In this document: piece by piece, positions 26,774 to 35,271 of the stretch
Layout: each line of letters opens with the position of its first letter
How positions within the stretch are numbered: the stretch's first letter is position 1
Position numbers and translations under genes: made by a program
Notes under the pieces: model-generated
The model's database searches: none
What the model saw: only the letters and a program-made list of their open reading frames with translations
What the model was told of the DNA's origin: nothing
NCBI RefSeq assembly: GCF_002976435.1
Contig: NZ_PUGF01000023.1
Span: 1-64,000 of the forward strand
DNA: 64,000 bases
Direction: 5' to 3'
Source of the DNA: Solimicrobium silvestre
GTDB taxonomy: Bacteria > Pseudomonadota > Gammaproteobacteria > Burkholderiales > Burkholderiaceae_D

Positions 26774-29700
26774 GTTTTTCCGCGCCCTTCATCCACCGCC
26801 CGGTCGCGACCACGTTAATGACCGTGGCGATTGCATTGGCTGGCGCGATTGCATTCAATATTTTACCGGTATCTCCCCTTCCGCAAGTCGACTTCCCGAC
26901 CATTTCAATCAGTGCCGCTTTGCCCGGCGCCAGTGCCGACATCATGGCGTCGTCTGTCGCAACCCCATTGGAACGGCAGTTAGGCCATATTGCCGGGGTC
27001 ACAGAAATGACCTCGTCCAGCACGCTTGGTAACACGTCGATAACGATTCAGTTCGACCTGAGCCGCGATATCGATGGTGCGGCGCGTGACGTGGCAGGAG
27101 CGATCAACGCCGCGCGCAGTTATTTACCCACCAACCTGCCAGCCAATCCAACCTACCGAAAAGTTAACCCGGCCGATTCGCCGATCTTGATACTCGGATT
27201 GACCTCGGAAAAATACGGCCCCGACAAACTGTACGACGTTGCCTCCACGGTCATTCAGCAGAAACTGTCGCAGATTCAGGGTGTTGGCCAAGTCAATCTT
27301 GGCGGAGGTACCCTGCCATCGGTACGGGTCGAGGCAAATCCAACTCAATTAGCCAGCTACGGGTTAACTATCGCGAATTTGAAATCCATGTTGAGCCTGC
27401 AAAATGCCGACCAAGCCAAAGGGCAGATCTCCGATGGAGCAGTAACAGCAGATATTCTGGCGAATGATCAGATTTCAAAAGCAGCGCAATACCGGCCGCT
27501 TATAGTCGGCACCAAAAATGGTGCGGCGATACGTCTTTCCGACGTAGCAGAGGTAACGGACTCCGTACAAAACCTGCACGCTGCCGGATATCTGAACGGC
27601 AAACGCGCCGTCATGCTGATTATCTTTCGTCAGCCCGGCGCCAACATCATCGATACAGTCGATAGCATACGCGCGCAATTGCCGCTGATTCAGGCAGCCA
27701 TTCCATTCGGAATCAATACGGCCGTCGTACTTGATCGCACCACGACCATTCGCGCTTCGGTCAATGGCGTCGAGCGTACGCTGCTGATTTCGATTGCTCT
27801 GGTCATCATGGTGGTGTTTCTGTTTCTGCGTAATTCGCGTGCAACATTGATTCCGGCGGTTGCTGTACCGGTTTCGCTGGTTGGCACGTTCGCTGTCATG
27901 TATCTGTGCGGTTATAGCCTTGATAATCTATCGTTAATGGCCTTGACCATTTCAACCGGCTTTGTGGTTGATGACGCTATCGTCGTGATGGAAAATATCA
28001 CCCGCCATCTCGAAGCCGGCATGAGTCCATTTGAAGCGGCCCTGAAAGGTGCTGCAGAAATTGGCTTCACCGTGTTCACCATCAGTATTTCGCTGATCGC
28101 GGTTTTCATTCCTTTGCTGCTAATGGGCGGAATAGTTGGTCGTTTGTTTCGCGAATTTGCCATTACGCTGTCCACCGCCATTTTAGTATCGATGATCGTA
28201 TCGCTGACGGCGACACCGATGATGTGTGCCTTCCTGCTCAAAAATCAGCGCAACGAACAACATGGCCGTTTCTATATCGCCAGTGAAAAAATCTTCGATT
28301 CCATTCTGGACAAATACCGGCGCAGCCTGCATTGGGTACTCGACCACCCGACTCCCACACTGATCGTGCTGTTGTCAACCATTGCGTTGAATGTCTTGCT
28401 GGTTATCGTGATTCCCAAAGGGTTCTTTCCGCAACAAGACACGGGCGCGATTGCTGGTGGCTTGCAGGGACCACAGGATTCATCTTTCCCAGCGATGAAT
28501 AGTGCTGTGCTGCAAGTTGTTGATATAATCAAGAGAGACCGTGCGGTTTTAAACGTGATCGGTTTCACCGGCGGCAGTTCCGCGACCAATACGGGTTTTA
28601 TCTTTATTGCACTCAAACCGTTGGCCGATCGTAAAGCCAATGCCGCTGAAATAATTAACCGTCTACGTCCGAAATTGAACCGTTTGCCGGTAGCTTCCGT
28701 ATTTTTGCAAGCATCACAAGACCTACGCATCGGAGGTCGCTCCAGCAATGCGATGTATCAATACACGCTGCAATCCGACAATGTCCAGGATCTTTTTAAA
28801 TGGGGGCCGCTTCTGCTCAAACAGATGAAGCTCCTGCCGGGATTCCTGGATGTAAATTCGGATCAGCAAAATGGTGGGCTGGAACAGATGGTGAACTACG
28901 ATCGCATTGCGGCAGCCAGGCTAGGTTTGACTGTCCAGGCATTGGATTCCGGTTTATATAACGCATTCGGGCAATCCGAAGTATCGATCATTTATACGCA
29001 GTTGAATCAGTATTACGTCGTATTGGAAGTGGCACCCCAATATTCGCAAAGCCCGGAAGGATTGAAAAATATTTACTTCAACACGAACACGGGCGGCAAT
29101 ATTCCACTCGCAGCAATAGCAACCAATCAAACCAATACCACGCCGCTCGCGGTTAACCACACAGGCTTGTTTCCATCCGTAACAGTTTCCTTCAACCTGG
29201 CACCGAATGTGTCATTAAGCGATGCCACCAGGCTCATAGAACAACTGCATCAGCGGCTTGGTACGCCGTCGTCAATTCAAGGCTTTTTTGCCGGAACCTT
29301 GCAGGCGTATCAGCAGTCGCTCAGCACTGAACCGTTTTTGATCGCTGCGGCATTACTTGCGGTGTACATCGTTCTCGGTATTTTGTATGAAAGCATGGTC
29401 CATCCACTGACAATTATTTTGAGTTTGCCGCCCGCCAGCGTCGGTGCAATGCTCGCCTTGATGTTGTTTAAAGAAGATTTGGGCATCACGGCAATTATCG
29501 GCATTGTGCTGTTGATCGGAATCGTCAAAAAGAACGCCATTATGATGATCGATTTTGCGCTACAAGCTCAGCGCAATGAGGGAAAAAGTCCGGCTGATGC
29601 GATTTTTGAAGCCTGCATGCTACGCTTTCGCCCAATCCTGATGACCACCATGGCAGCGATCCTTGGAGCACTTCCGCTGGCACTGGGAAGCGGTATGGGC

Positions 29701-29847
29701 TACGAGTTGCGCCGCCCGCTCGGTATCACGATCATCGGAGGATTGTTGATGAGCCAATTGCTGACTTTATATACTACGCCGGTCGTCTATCTGGCGTTTG
29801 ACCGACTGCGCTTGCGCATACTGGCAAATAAAAAACTACATGGGTAA
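26770..29847 (+). CDS. mdtC: RND efflux permease, MdtC-like
   Basis: This 1025-aa second permease of the pump has the same architecture as its neighbour and normal family length, including TGFVVDDAIVVMENI with the conserved Asp pair and the C-terminal RPLGITIIGGLLMSQLLTLYTTPVVYL. Its start codon overlaps the mdtB stop (ATGA). Substrates of MdtABC pumps include novobiocin and bile salts in E. coli; those here are unknown. Confidence 0.93.
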   Translation: MSFSAPFIHRPVATTLMTVAIALAGAIAFNILPVSPLPQVDFPTISISAALPGASADIMASSVATPLERQLGHIAGVTEMTSSSTLGNTSITIQFDLSRDIDGAARDVAGAINAARSYLPTNLPANPTYRKVNPADSPILILGLTSEKYGPDKLYDVASTVIQQKLSQIQGVGQVNLGGGTLPSVRVEANPTQLASYGLTIANLKSMLSLQNADQAKGQISDGAVTADILANDQISKAAQYRPLIVGTKNGAAIRLSDVAEVTDSVQNLHAAGYLNGKRAVMLIIFRQPGANIIDTVDSIRAQLPLIQAAIPFGINTAVVLDRTTTIRASVNGVERTLLISIALVIMVVFLFLRNSRATLIPAVAVPVSLVGTFAVMYLCGYSLDNLSLMALTISTGFVVDDAIVVMENITRHLEAGMSPFEAALKGAAEIGFTVFTISISLIAVFIPLLLMGGIVGRLFREFAITLSTAILVSMIVSLTATPMMCAFLLKNQRNEQHGRFYIASEKIFDSILDKYRRSLHWVLDHPTPTLIVLLSTIALNVLLVIVIPKGFFPQQDTGAIAGGLQGPQDSSFPAMNSAVLQVVDIIKRDRAVLNVIGFTGGSSATNTGFIFIALKPLADRKANAAEIINRLRPKLNRLPVASVFLQASQDLRIGGRSSNAMYQYTLQSDNVQDLFKWGPLLLKQMKLLPGFLDVNSDQQNGGLEQMVNYDRIAAARLGLTVQALDSGLYNAFGQSEVSIIYTQLNQYYVVLEVAPQYSQSPEGLKNIYFNTNTGGNIPLAAIATNQTNTTPLAVNHTGLFPSVTVSFNLAPNVSLSDATRLIEQLHQRLGTPSSIQGFFAGTLQAYQQSLSTEPFLIAAALLAVYIVLGILYESMVHPLTIILSLPPASVGAMLALMLFKEDLGITAIIGIVLLIGIVKKNAIMMIDFALQAQRNEGKSPADAIFEACMLRFRPILMTTMAAILGALPLALGSGMGYELRRPLGITIIGGLLMSQLLTLYTTPVVYLAFDRLRLRILANKKLHG

Positions 29848-29916
29848 TTTTTTTGGTTGCCGTGCTAACGCCGCATCAACTTTGCATAGCGTTTTTTCCC
29901 ATTAATACGAACACAA

Positions 29917-30384
29917 TTATTTTTCGCTATGTCTTGGTAGGCCCACATCAGTATCCAACTTTTTTTCACCAACTTTCAAAGTTGCCTTCACGATTTTTCC
30001 GTCGACGACTTCATAAATGGCAATCGCTTCCAAAACGCCTACACCTTCTGGGAAGGTCGCGCGAATACGTTCGTGATCAACAATAGTATTGCCCATTACG
30101 ATCCGATTAACGATAGTGCAATGACGTGTAGGATCGTTAAAGCGAGTCGCATAGCGTTGTCGCATCTGTTCCTTACCAACAGCCTGCACAGTAGATGGGA
30201 ACTCAATTATTTGAGCAGTATCGGAATAGGTAGCAAGAAATGCGTCCATGTCATGCGCATTGTAGGCATCTAACTGTAGCTGAACGAGTTCTTCAGGCGA
30301 GATTGAAGTTGTTGCTGAAAAGGACGCTGTTGTCATGCTCATCACCATAAAAATAAAAACGATCGAGTTAAAAGCTGTCTTCAT
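29917..30384 (-). CDS. secreted SnoaL/NTF2-like protein
   Basis: This 155-aa protein has a signal peptide (MKTAFNSIVFIFMVMSMTTASFSA) followed by a nuclear-transport-factor-2-like fold of the SnoaL type (ELVQLQLDAYNAHDMDAFLATYSDTAQIIEFP, then EAIAIYEVVDGKIVKA). NTF2-like domains host many small-molecule activities, so no reaction is assigned. The ATG at 30384 has GGAG upstream and is preferred to an ATG four codons earlier. The 226 bp upstream of it (to 30622) shows no further gene. Confidence 0.8.
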   Translation of the reverse strand: MKTAFNSIVFIFMVMSMTTASFSATTSISPEELVQLQLDAYNAHDMDAFLATYSDTAQIIEFPSTVQAVGKEQMRQRYATRFNDPTRHCTIVNRIVMGNTIVDHERIRATFPEGVGVLEAIAIYEVVDGKIVKATLKVGEKKLDTDVGLPRHSEK

Positions 30385-30622
30385 TATGCTCTCCATGTTT
30401 TTTCGGCAGCTAAAGAAGGTAGGGAAATTAATCCTAGTGTTTGGATAGATGTATTTTTTTTCATTTTAAGTAGTTCTATATGCTGGCCCTGAGAAGCTGC
30501 AGCTATAAGCCATGCACACCTATAGGATGCCTTCGTCTATGTCTCCAAAACGACGGGAATACGAACCTGTGGAACAGCTCGAAATTTAATTAGTAATTAG
30601 TTGAACACGTACATCGTAAGCA

Positions 30623-30979
30623 CTACGAAGTACGTTTTGGAAAGAGGTAAGACATAATAGCAATGAAGCCAATACCTGTCTGAACAACCGTCGCTCCGAT
30701 CATCGCCATGACCACATTAGGAGTAATCAAACGATCAGCTGGCAACATTGGTGGCTTTGCAATTAACCCGGCATTATCACTTGCGAACGCTTCACGAACG
30801 AATGACATTACATTCCAATTGAGCCAGCTAAAAATGACGCAAACAACAACGACCATAATCCCACGGAAGATCATATCTGCTGTGAGACTGCGTGCTTGCG
30901 CCTCTTCAATTGGTGTTGGTCCAACATTAGCTTCCTCGACACCAAGATGAACCGTAACTCCTTGATTAGGATCAGTCAT
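30623..30979 (-). CDS. membrane protein paired with an RHH regulator (118 aa)
   Basis: I do not recognise this 118-aa protein. It has two membrane helices (about residues 36-58, MIFRGIMVVVVCVIFSWLNW, and about 88-112, VVMAMIGATVVQTGIGFIAIM) separated by a loop, with a 30-residue soluble N-terminus. Its ATG overlaps the stop of the upstream 66-aa ribbon-helix-helix gene (ATGA), so the two are translationally coupled. The pairing recalls toxin-antitoxin or autoregulated membrane modules but no such family is identified. Confidence 0.6.
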   Translation of the reverse strand: MTDPNQGVTVHLGVEEANVGPTPIEEAQARSLTADMIFRGIMVVVVCVIFSWLNWNVMSFVREAFASDNAGLIAKPPMLPADRLITPNVVMAMIGATVVQTGIGFIAIMSYLFPKRTS

Positions 30980-31176
30980 CTCAAGATCACCTTAATATCT
31001 TGGTCATTGCATCGAATAGTGACACTGCCATCGCTGCTTTCATTCTTGCTAACGACGTTTAATAGTGCGATCGCTTTGCGAAGTACCTCGGCTTTCGAAG
31101 ACGCGCCAAAGTGTTTCTTGAGGTCTTCTAAAGTCTGATCGAGCTTGGTATCAATAGTAAATGATGTGGTTGCCAT
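30976..31176 (-). CDS. ribbon-helix-helix-like DNA-binding protein (66 aa)
   Basis: This 66-aa protein has the ribbon-helix-helix/CopG-like outline: an N-terminal beta segment (TTSFTIDTKLDQTLEDLKKHFG) then a helix pair containing SSKAEVLRKAIALLNVV. Such proteins are dimeric repressors. AGGAG precedes the ATG at a good spacing. A 24-bp inverted repeat lies 22 bp upstream of the start (31199-31222) and is the likely autoregulatory operator. The downstream gene is the two-helix membrane protein. Confidence 0.65.
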   Translation of the reverse strand: MATTSFTIDTKLDQTLEDLKKHFGASSKAEVLRKAIALLNVVSKNESSDGSVTIRCNDQDIKVILR

Positions 31177-31198
31177 AGTATTCTCCTAACGTATTTCA

Positions 31199-31222
31199 TA
31201 TAGAATCTATATGGATTCTATA
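31199..31222. promoter_or_regulatory. inverted-repeat operator upstream of the RHH gene
   Basis: TATAGAATC and GATTCTATA are perfect 9-bp arms around TATATG. The repeat contains -10-like TATA sequences in the minus direction, so binding would block the promoter of the RHH/membrane-protein pair. It is unlike the stress palindrome found elsewhere in the window. Confidence 0.6.
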
Positions 31223-31381
31223 CTAAAACTAAACCGAATTAATTTTGTTCGCTATTTAAAGTTGTGCAACATTGAGCTCTCGATTGCTTTGAATGAGCCA
31301 TCTGCCCACTACCTCATCAACCAGACTCATTAATTGCGCATCATTGAGAGTAAGACTATGTTCACAGCTCCCTGCATAATT

Positions 31382-32356
31382 CTAAGCGGCAGCATAATAA
31401 CTTCCGGCGGCAGCGCCCTTTGGCACGGCTTGTTCAATCATAGCTATGTCAGTTTTGCTTAGCACCACATCCAATGCACCTAGTGCCTCGGTCAAACGAT
31501 CACGGCGGCGCGCTCCGATTAAGGGCAATATATCTTCGCCCTGAGCAGCAACCCAGGCAATCGCTATTTGTGCCACCGATACGTGTTTTTCATCCGCAAC
31601 CTTGCGCAATGCATCGACCAATGCCAGGTTGTGATCCAGATTTTCACCTTGAAAGCGTGGGCTATTGGAGCGGAAATCGCCGGTGCCGGCCATGTCTTTG
31701 CTCCAATGGCCGCCAATCAGTCCGCGTGAAAGGACGCCGTATGCAGTAATCCCAATGCCCAGTTCGCGGCAGGTCGGCAAAATACTCTCTTCGATGCCGC
31801 GTGAGATCAACGAATATTCGATTTGCAAATCACAGATCGGATGCACCTTGGCAGCCCGCCTGATCGTGTCCACGCCGACTTCCGACAGACCGATGTGCCG
31901 CACATAACCGGCTTTGACCATATCGGCAATCGCCCCGACCGTTTCTTCAATCGGTACGTTAGCGTCAAGCCGCGCTGAGCGATAGATATCGATGTAATCA
32001 ACGCCTAGCCGTTGCAGCGAATACGCGAGAAAGTTCTTAACCGCTGCTGGCCGCGCATCGTAATGCAACCGACCGCCTTTGGGGTCACGCATCACGCCAA
32101 ATTTTACGCTGATCTGAGCGGCATCACGGCGCGAGGCCGGGGCCGCTCTCAACGCTTCGCCGATCAGTATTTCGTTATGGCCACTGCCATAAAAATCGCC
32201 GGTATCCAACAAGGTAATACCGGCTTCCAATGCGGCGTGTATCGTCGCAATGCTTTCACTGCGTTCTGCGGGGCCATACATGCCGGACATTCCCATGCAG
32301 CCGAGGCCGAGAATCGATGAGGAAGGCCCGGTTTTTCCTAATTGACGCTGCTTCAT
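31382..32356 (-). CDS. aldo/keto reductase
   Basis: This 324-aa NAD(P)H-dependent oxidoreductase reduces carbonyls. Family residues are visible: Asp in LLDTGDFYG, the catalytic Tyr in the same motif, Lys in SVKFG, and the NADP-binding end ([12 protein letters not shown]). The position usually occupied by the catalytic His reads YRSARLD, an Arg-containing variant shared by a subgroup of these reductases. AAAGGA precedes the ATG. It is monocistronic and substrate is unknown. Confidence 0.9.
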   Translation of the reverse strand: MKQRQLGKTGPSSSILGLGCMGMSGMYGPAERSESIATIHAALEAGITLLDTGDFYGSGHNEILIGEALRAAPASRRDAAQISVKFGVMRDPKGGRLHYDARPAAVKNFLAYSLQRLGVDYIDIYRSARLDANVPIEETVGAIADMVKAGYVRHIGLSEVGVDTIRRAAKVHPICDLQIEYSLISRGIEESILPTCRELGIGITAYGVLSRGLIGGHWSKDMAGTGDFRSNSPRFQGENLDHNLALVDALRKVADEKHVSVAQIAIAWVAAQGEDILPLIGARRRDRLTEALGALDVVLSKTDIAMIEQAVPKGAAAGSYYAAA

Positions 32357-32479
32357 AGTATTTTCCTTTGATCAGTCGCGGCATCAACCGCTTTCAATTT
32401 CCTATGCTGCTACTAAAAAAACTCAACCACTAATCCATGCCGCCGTACGAACCCTACGGACAGCTTGAATCCAGATGTG

Positions 32480-32506
32480 AATAGCCGCCCAAATGAGCGG
32501 CTATTT
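32480..32506 (+). terminator. orphan terminator-like hairpin
   Basis: AATAGCCGC and GCGGCTATT form a 9-bp stem with an 8-nt loop, followed by a short T-run on the plus strand. No plus-strand gene ends here, so it could end an unannotated small RNA or be a remnant. The gap 32357-33284 also holds the small frame at 32616-32765 and is otherwise AT-rich and featureless. Confidence 0.45.
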
Positions 32507-32615
32507 TGTCTCAAGTTGAAGTCAATTTAACGACATCGCGAGAGATGGGTGGTCAACAAAATGTACATTAAATTTAATCAATGCACAAAAATTTCTTAAA
32601 TGTATTTTGCAATAC

Positions 32616-32765
32616 TTAAATCGATATTGAGCAGCCATCAATTATTTTAACAGTGTTTTTCACGGGCAAAGATGCGTGTTTTTTATCTATATAGCGCTTG
32701 GTACGCTCAATAGAAGAAAGTGCGTTTAACTTCTTTTGACGGCCAAGCTTTTGAGTTTCAGGCAT
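32616..32765 (-). CDS. possible small basic protein (49 aa)
   Basis: The open frame encodes a Lys/Arg-rich N-terminal helix (MPETQKLGRQKKLNALSSIE then RTKRYIDKK). The composition is unlike random translation but I recognise no family and the ribosome-binding site is weak. It could be a remnant of a larger DNA-binding protein. Confidence 0.3.
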   Translation of the reverse strand: MPETQKLGRQKKLNALSSIERTKRYIDKKHASLPVKNTVKIIDGCSISI

Positions 32766-33284
32766 TGCATAACTTTACGAATTATCTGGATCTTATAGCG
32801 ACAACAGTGGCGATCATTCCGTATAGCAGCGTAAATACTTGCGGTTGAATTTCTTTAAGAAAATTCCTACATGAATTGCATCGTTGGCTGACTATTCGCA
32901 ATTACTGCGGCTAGCTATAGTTCAAGCCTGTTTAGCCAAACGCCAACTCTCCCATGTTGTTTCTAAAATTTAAGTTAACGATTTGGGAGGTAACGTGTTG
33001 CTATACATGGCATGGAACATTCTATTAAAAATAGAGATGAGCCGTGTGCATATGATGGCCACTTATACAAAGATCGAAATATCTTTAGACGCTTTTTAAT
33101 CGTATTAAACAGTTCAGAAGGATTGCAACGCGATATGAAAAGTTGGATAGAAACTTCATTTCCTTCATTGATATTGTTTTTACATACCTTTGGATTATTC
33201 GATTATTAACACGCCCTAGGTTAAATAGGAAATAACTGTTTTATAAATTTTACAAACACTGTCAACCAATGAGTAGGATTAGAA

Positions 33285-34937
33285 ATGAAAAACATGAAAA
33301 AAAATAAATATAATATTGCAGTTAGAGGACTTCCTGTCATCGACGAATTTAATGGGTTGGTGAGCTTCATCGGTAATCTCCAATCAATTTTTGAGTCAAT
33401 TTTTGATATTGGTAATACTTCGTCTGACCCAATTGATATGGGAAGCATAAAAGACTGGATGGGCTCAACAAGTGGCCAGCTCGGCGATGTCCAACAATCT
33501 ATTAAAGAATTGATAGAAAGCGGCGAATTAAACACTGCACATTTAAAACTACTACAGTCAATTTCATTGTCACAAGGTCTGGTTCTTAATGAAATCAATT
33601 CAAAGCTTGATAGTATTACGGGAATGCTTTCCATTTACCTTCCAAAAATTGTCAACATGCTGTCGACAATCAACCATCAAACGACACAGATTTTACATGT
33701 CGTAAATCAGATTAAAGCCATGATGGAAGTGGTTTTGCAACGACTTGATGTAATTAATGCCAATGTTGTCATCAATTCGTCTTTAATTGAGGTCATGCCA
33801 TCCATTCAACGTATCAACTTTGCCAGTGATAAATTTAACGCACTTCAAGGTACATTTGAAGAGTCAAGTAAAAATACGAATGCAAGTGACAACGTTAATG
33901 CAATGAATGAATTTATTTCATTCTGTAAAAACACTACCGAACCGCGGATTGATAACTTTGAATTTTATCTTGATGCTTTGCATAGAGGAATAATAGCCGA
34001 CAATTTCTTGAATCGATCGGTCTTAAATTCGTTCAAAGATTTACTTGGTGCTTCATCAAATAGCAGTTATACAGCGGTCGTCTATAGTTTTATGACATCT
34101 TTAGTTGCATCACAAATTTCTGGTTATTTAGCCCTTACCGCATGTGCAAAAATAATGGGATTCGATATCAGCAAGAATGAACAGTTTTTGAATGACCGAA
34201 TCCAAGAACAACGGAAATTTTATCTGGATAATGTTTTAGATAATATTGAAACCAAGGTAGTACACGGATCAATGGTCGACTATACGATGGATCCTGTAAA
34301 TCTACAGCCCACTGTGGCTTTTGATATAGTGGCGGACGATTCCTATGTGATACTGGCTATTGATTTTTCGATAGAGCGAGGAATACAGAATCAAGAATTG
34401 GTCGCATTTTACCAAGGGAAAATGACGAGTAACTATCAAATAGAGCCAGGCAGTATTGAGCGAGTGGTGATACCAACTAAGGGCGCTGCGACTTATATTG
34501 CGTTTGCGGGGCGCGATGGTATTACTGCAGCCATGGCACCAAGAGAGAATTGTTATCTTACAGGGATTCATGTGGATAGTACTGGGAAGGGGTACCTTGA
34601 ATTTAAATCATATGATTTTGCTACGGGAGAGTTATCAAACGAAATTGAAAAAGTTGATTTTAAAGAAACAAATGATGATGGAGTAATGACGCTTACCGAT
34701 GATAAACCATGGACTTTTAGGCAGACTGATGGTGTATTAAGTGATATGTTTTTATCGCCAATAACTGGGATGGGACTTGCTAGCCATCCGCATGCTTCAC
34801 TTGATCATGTGTACCTACGGGATATTTATATTAAAACTGATCTAAATAAACTTATTCGTGCTGTTGAAAGTACCGATGACAAAGATGCGGCTCTGTATTA
34901 TTTGAAACCGGAAGAGGATGTTATTTTACGTGCATAG
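33285..34937 (+). CDS. orphan 550-aa helical protein, candidate pore-forming toxin-like
   Basis: I do not recognise a family. Residues about 30-190 are predicted long helices with coiled-coil spacing (LLQSISLSQGLVLNEINSKL, IVNMLSTINHQTTQILHVVN, MMEVVLQRLDVINANVVI). Residues about 262-297 are a hydrophobic stretch (YTAVVYSFMTSLVASQIS then GYLALTACAKIMGF) that could be a membrane-insertion hairpin. Residues about 325-550 look like a beta-rich domain. No classical signal peptide is seen. This helical bundle plus hydrophobic hairpin plus beta domain recalls alpha-pore-forming toxins, but that is inference from layout only. The gene is markedly more AT-rich than its neighbours, stands alone, and has its own terminator, which suggests transfer. 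No strong ribosome-binding site is seen. Confidence 0.75.
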   Translation: MKNMKKNKYNIAVRGLPVIDEFNGLVSFIGNLQSIFESIFDIGNTSSDPIDMGSIKDWMGSTSGQLGDVQQSIKELIESGELNTAHLKLLQSISLSQGLVLNEINSKLDSITGMLSIYLPKIVNMLSTINHQTTQILHVVNQIKAMMEVVLQRLDVINANVVINSSLIEVMPSIQRINFASDKFNALQGTFEESSKNTNASDNVNAMNEFISFCKNTTEPRIDNFEFYLDALHRGIIADNFLNRSVLNSFKDLLGASSNSSYTAVVYSFMTSLVASQISGYLALTACAKIMGFDISKNEQFLNDRIQEQRKFYLDNVLDNIETKVVHGSMVDYTMDPVNLQPTVAFDIVADDSYVILAIDFSIERGIQNQELVAFYQGKMTSNYQIEPGSIERVVIPTKGAATYIAFAGRDGITAAMAPRENCYLTGIHVDSTGKGYLEFKSYDFATGELSNEIEKVDFKETNDDGVMTLTDDKPWTFRQTDGVLSDMFLSPITGMGLASHPHASLDHVYLRDIYIKTDLNKLIRAVESTDDKDAALYYLKPEEDVILRA

Positions 34938-35031
34938 AGTAATATCAAAAATGCCCCCTAAGGGTAGAATCTGAAATTGTGCCGTATTGCAACTCAAATG
35001 TTTTAGAGGATATGATTTAGGAGCGAGTATC

Positions 35032-35062
35032 AAAGCCATTTGCTATGCAGATGGCTTTTTTT
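35032..35062 (+). terminator. terminator of the 550-aa gene
   Basis: AAAGCCAT/ATGGCTTT stem followed by seven T residues, about 95 bp after the stop. The rest of 34938-35271 shows no supported gene; a minus-strand frame at 35067-35294 has one hydrophobic stretch but no recognisable family. Confidence 0.8.
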
Positions 35063-35271
35063 ACCGTTAAAAAAAGAACACTCGCTTTTTCCAATTTTTA
35101 TGCCAATTACTGTCTGCTACCAAGGTTTTGCCGCGAGCGCCATATTGATGCGCGCCAGTAAGTGCCTGGGTGTGCCTGCACACAAATCCAATTATAGACA
35201 CCAAATTACCGCCAACGAGACTTACTACCATGAGGAGTATGCTCACGTATAAAGTAATTATGCGCAGGTAC

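Noticed and set aside
32444-32461. GTACG...CTACGGAC, similar to the stress operator
   Set aside because: The spacer between half-sites is 7 bp, not 4, and there is no -10 at the usual distance or gene downstream.
33012-33209. 65-codon frame upstream of the 550-aa gene
   Set aside because: No ribosome-binding site, no recognisable family, and AT-rich context where such frames occur by chance.
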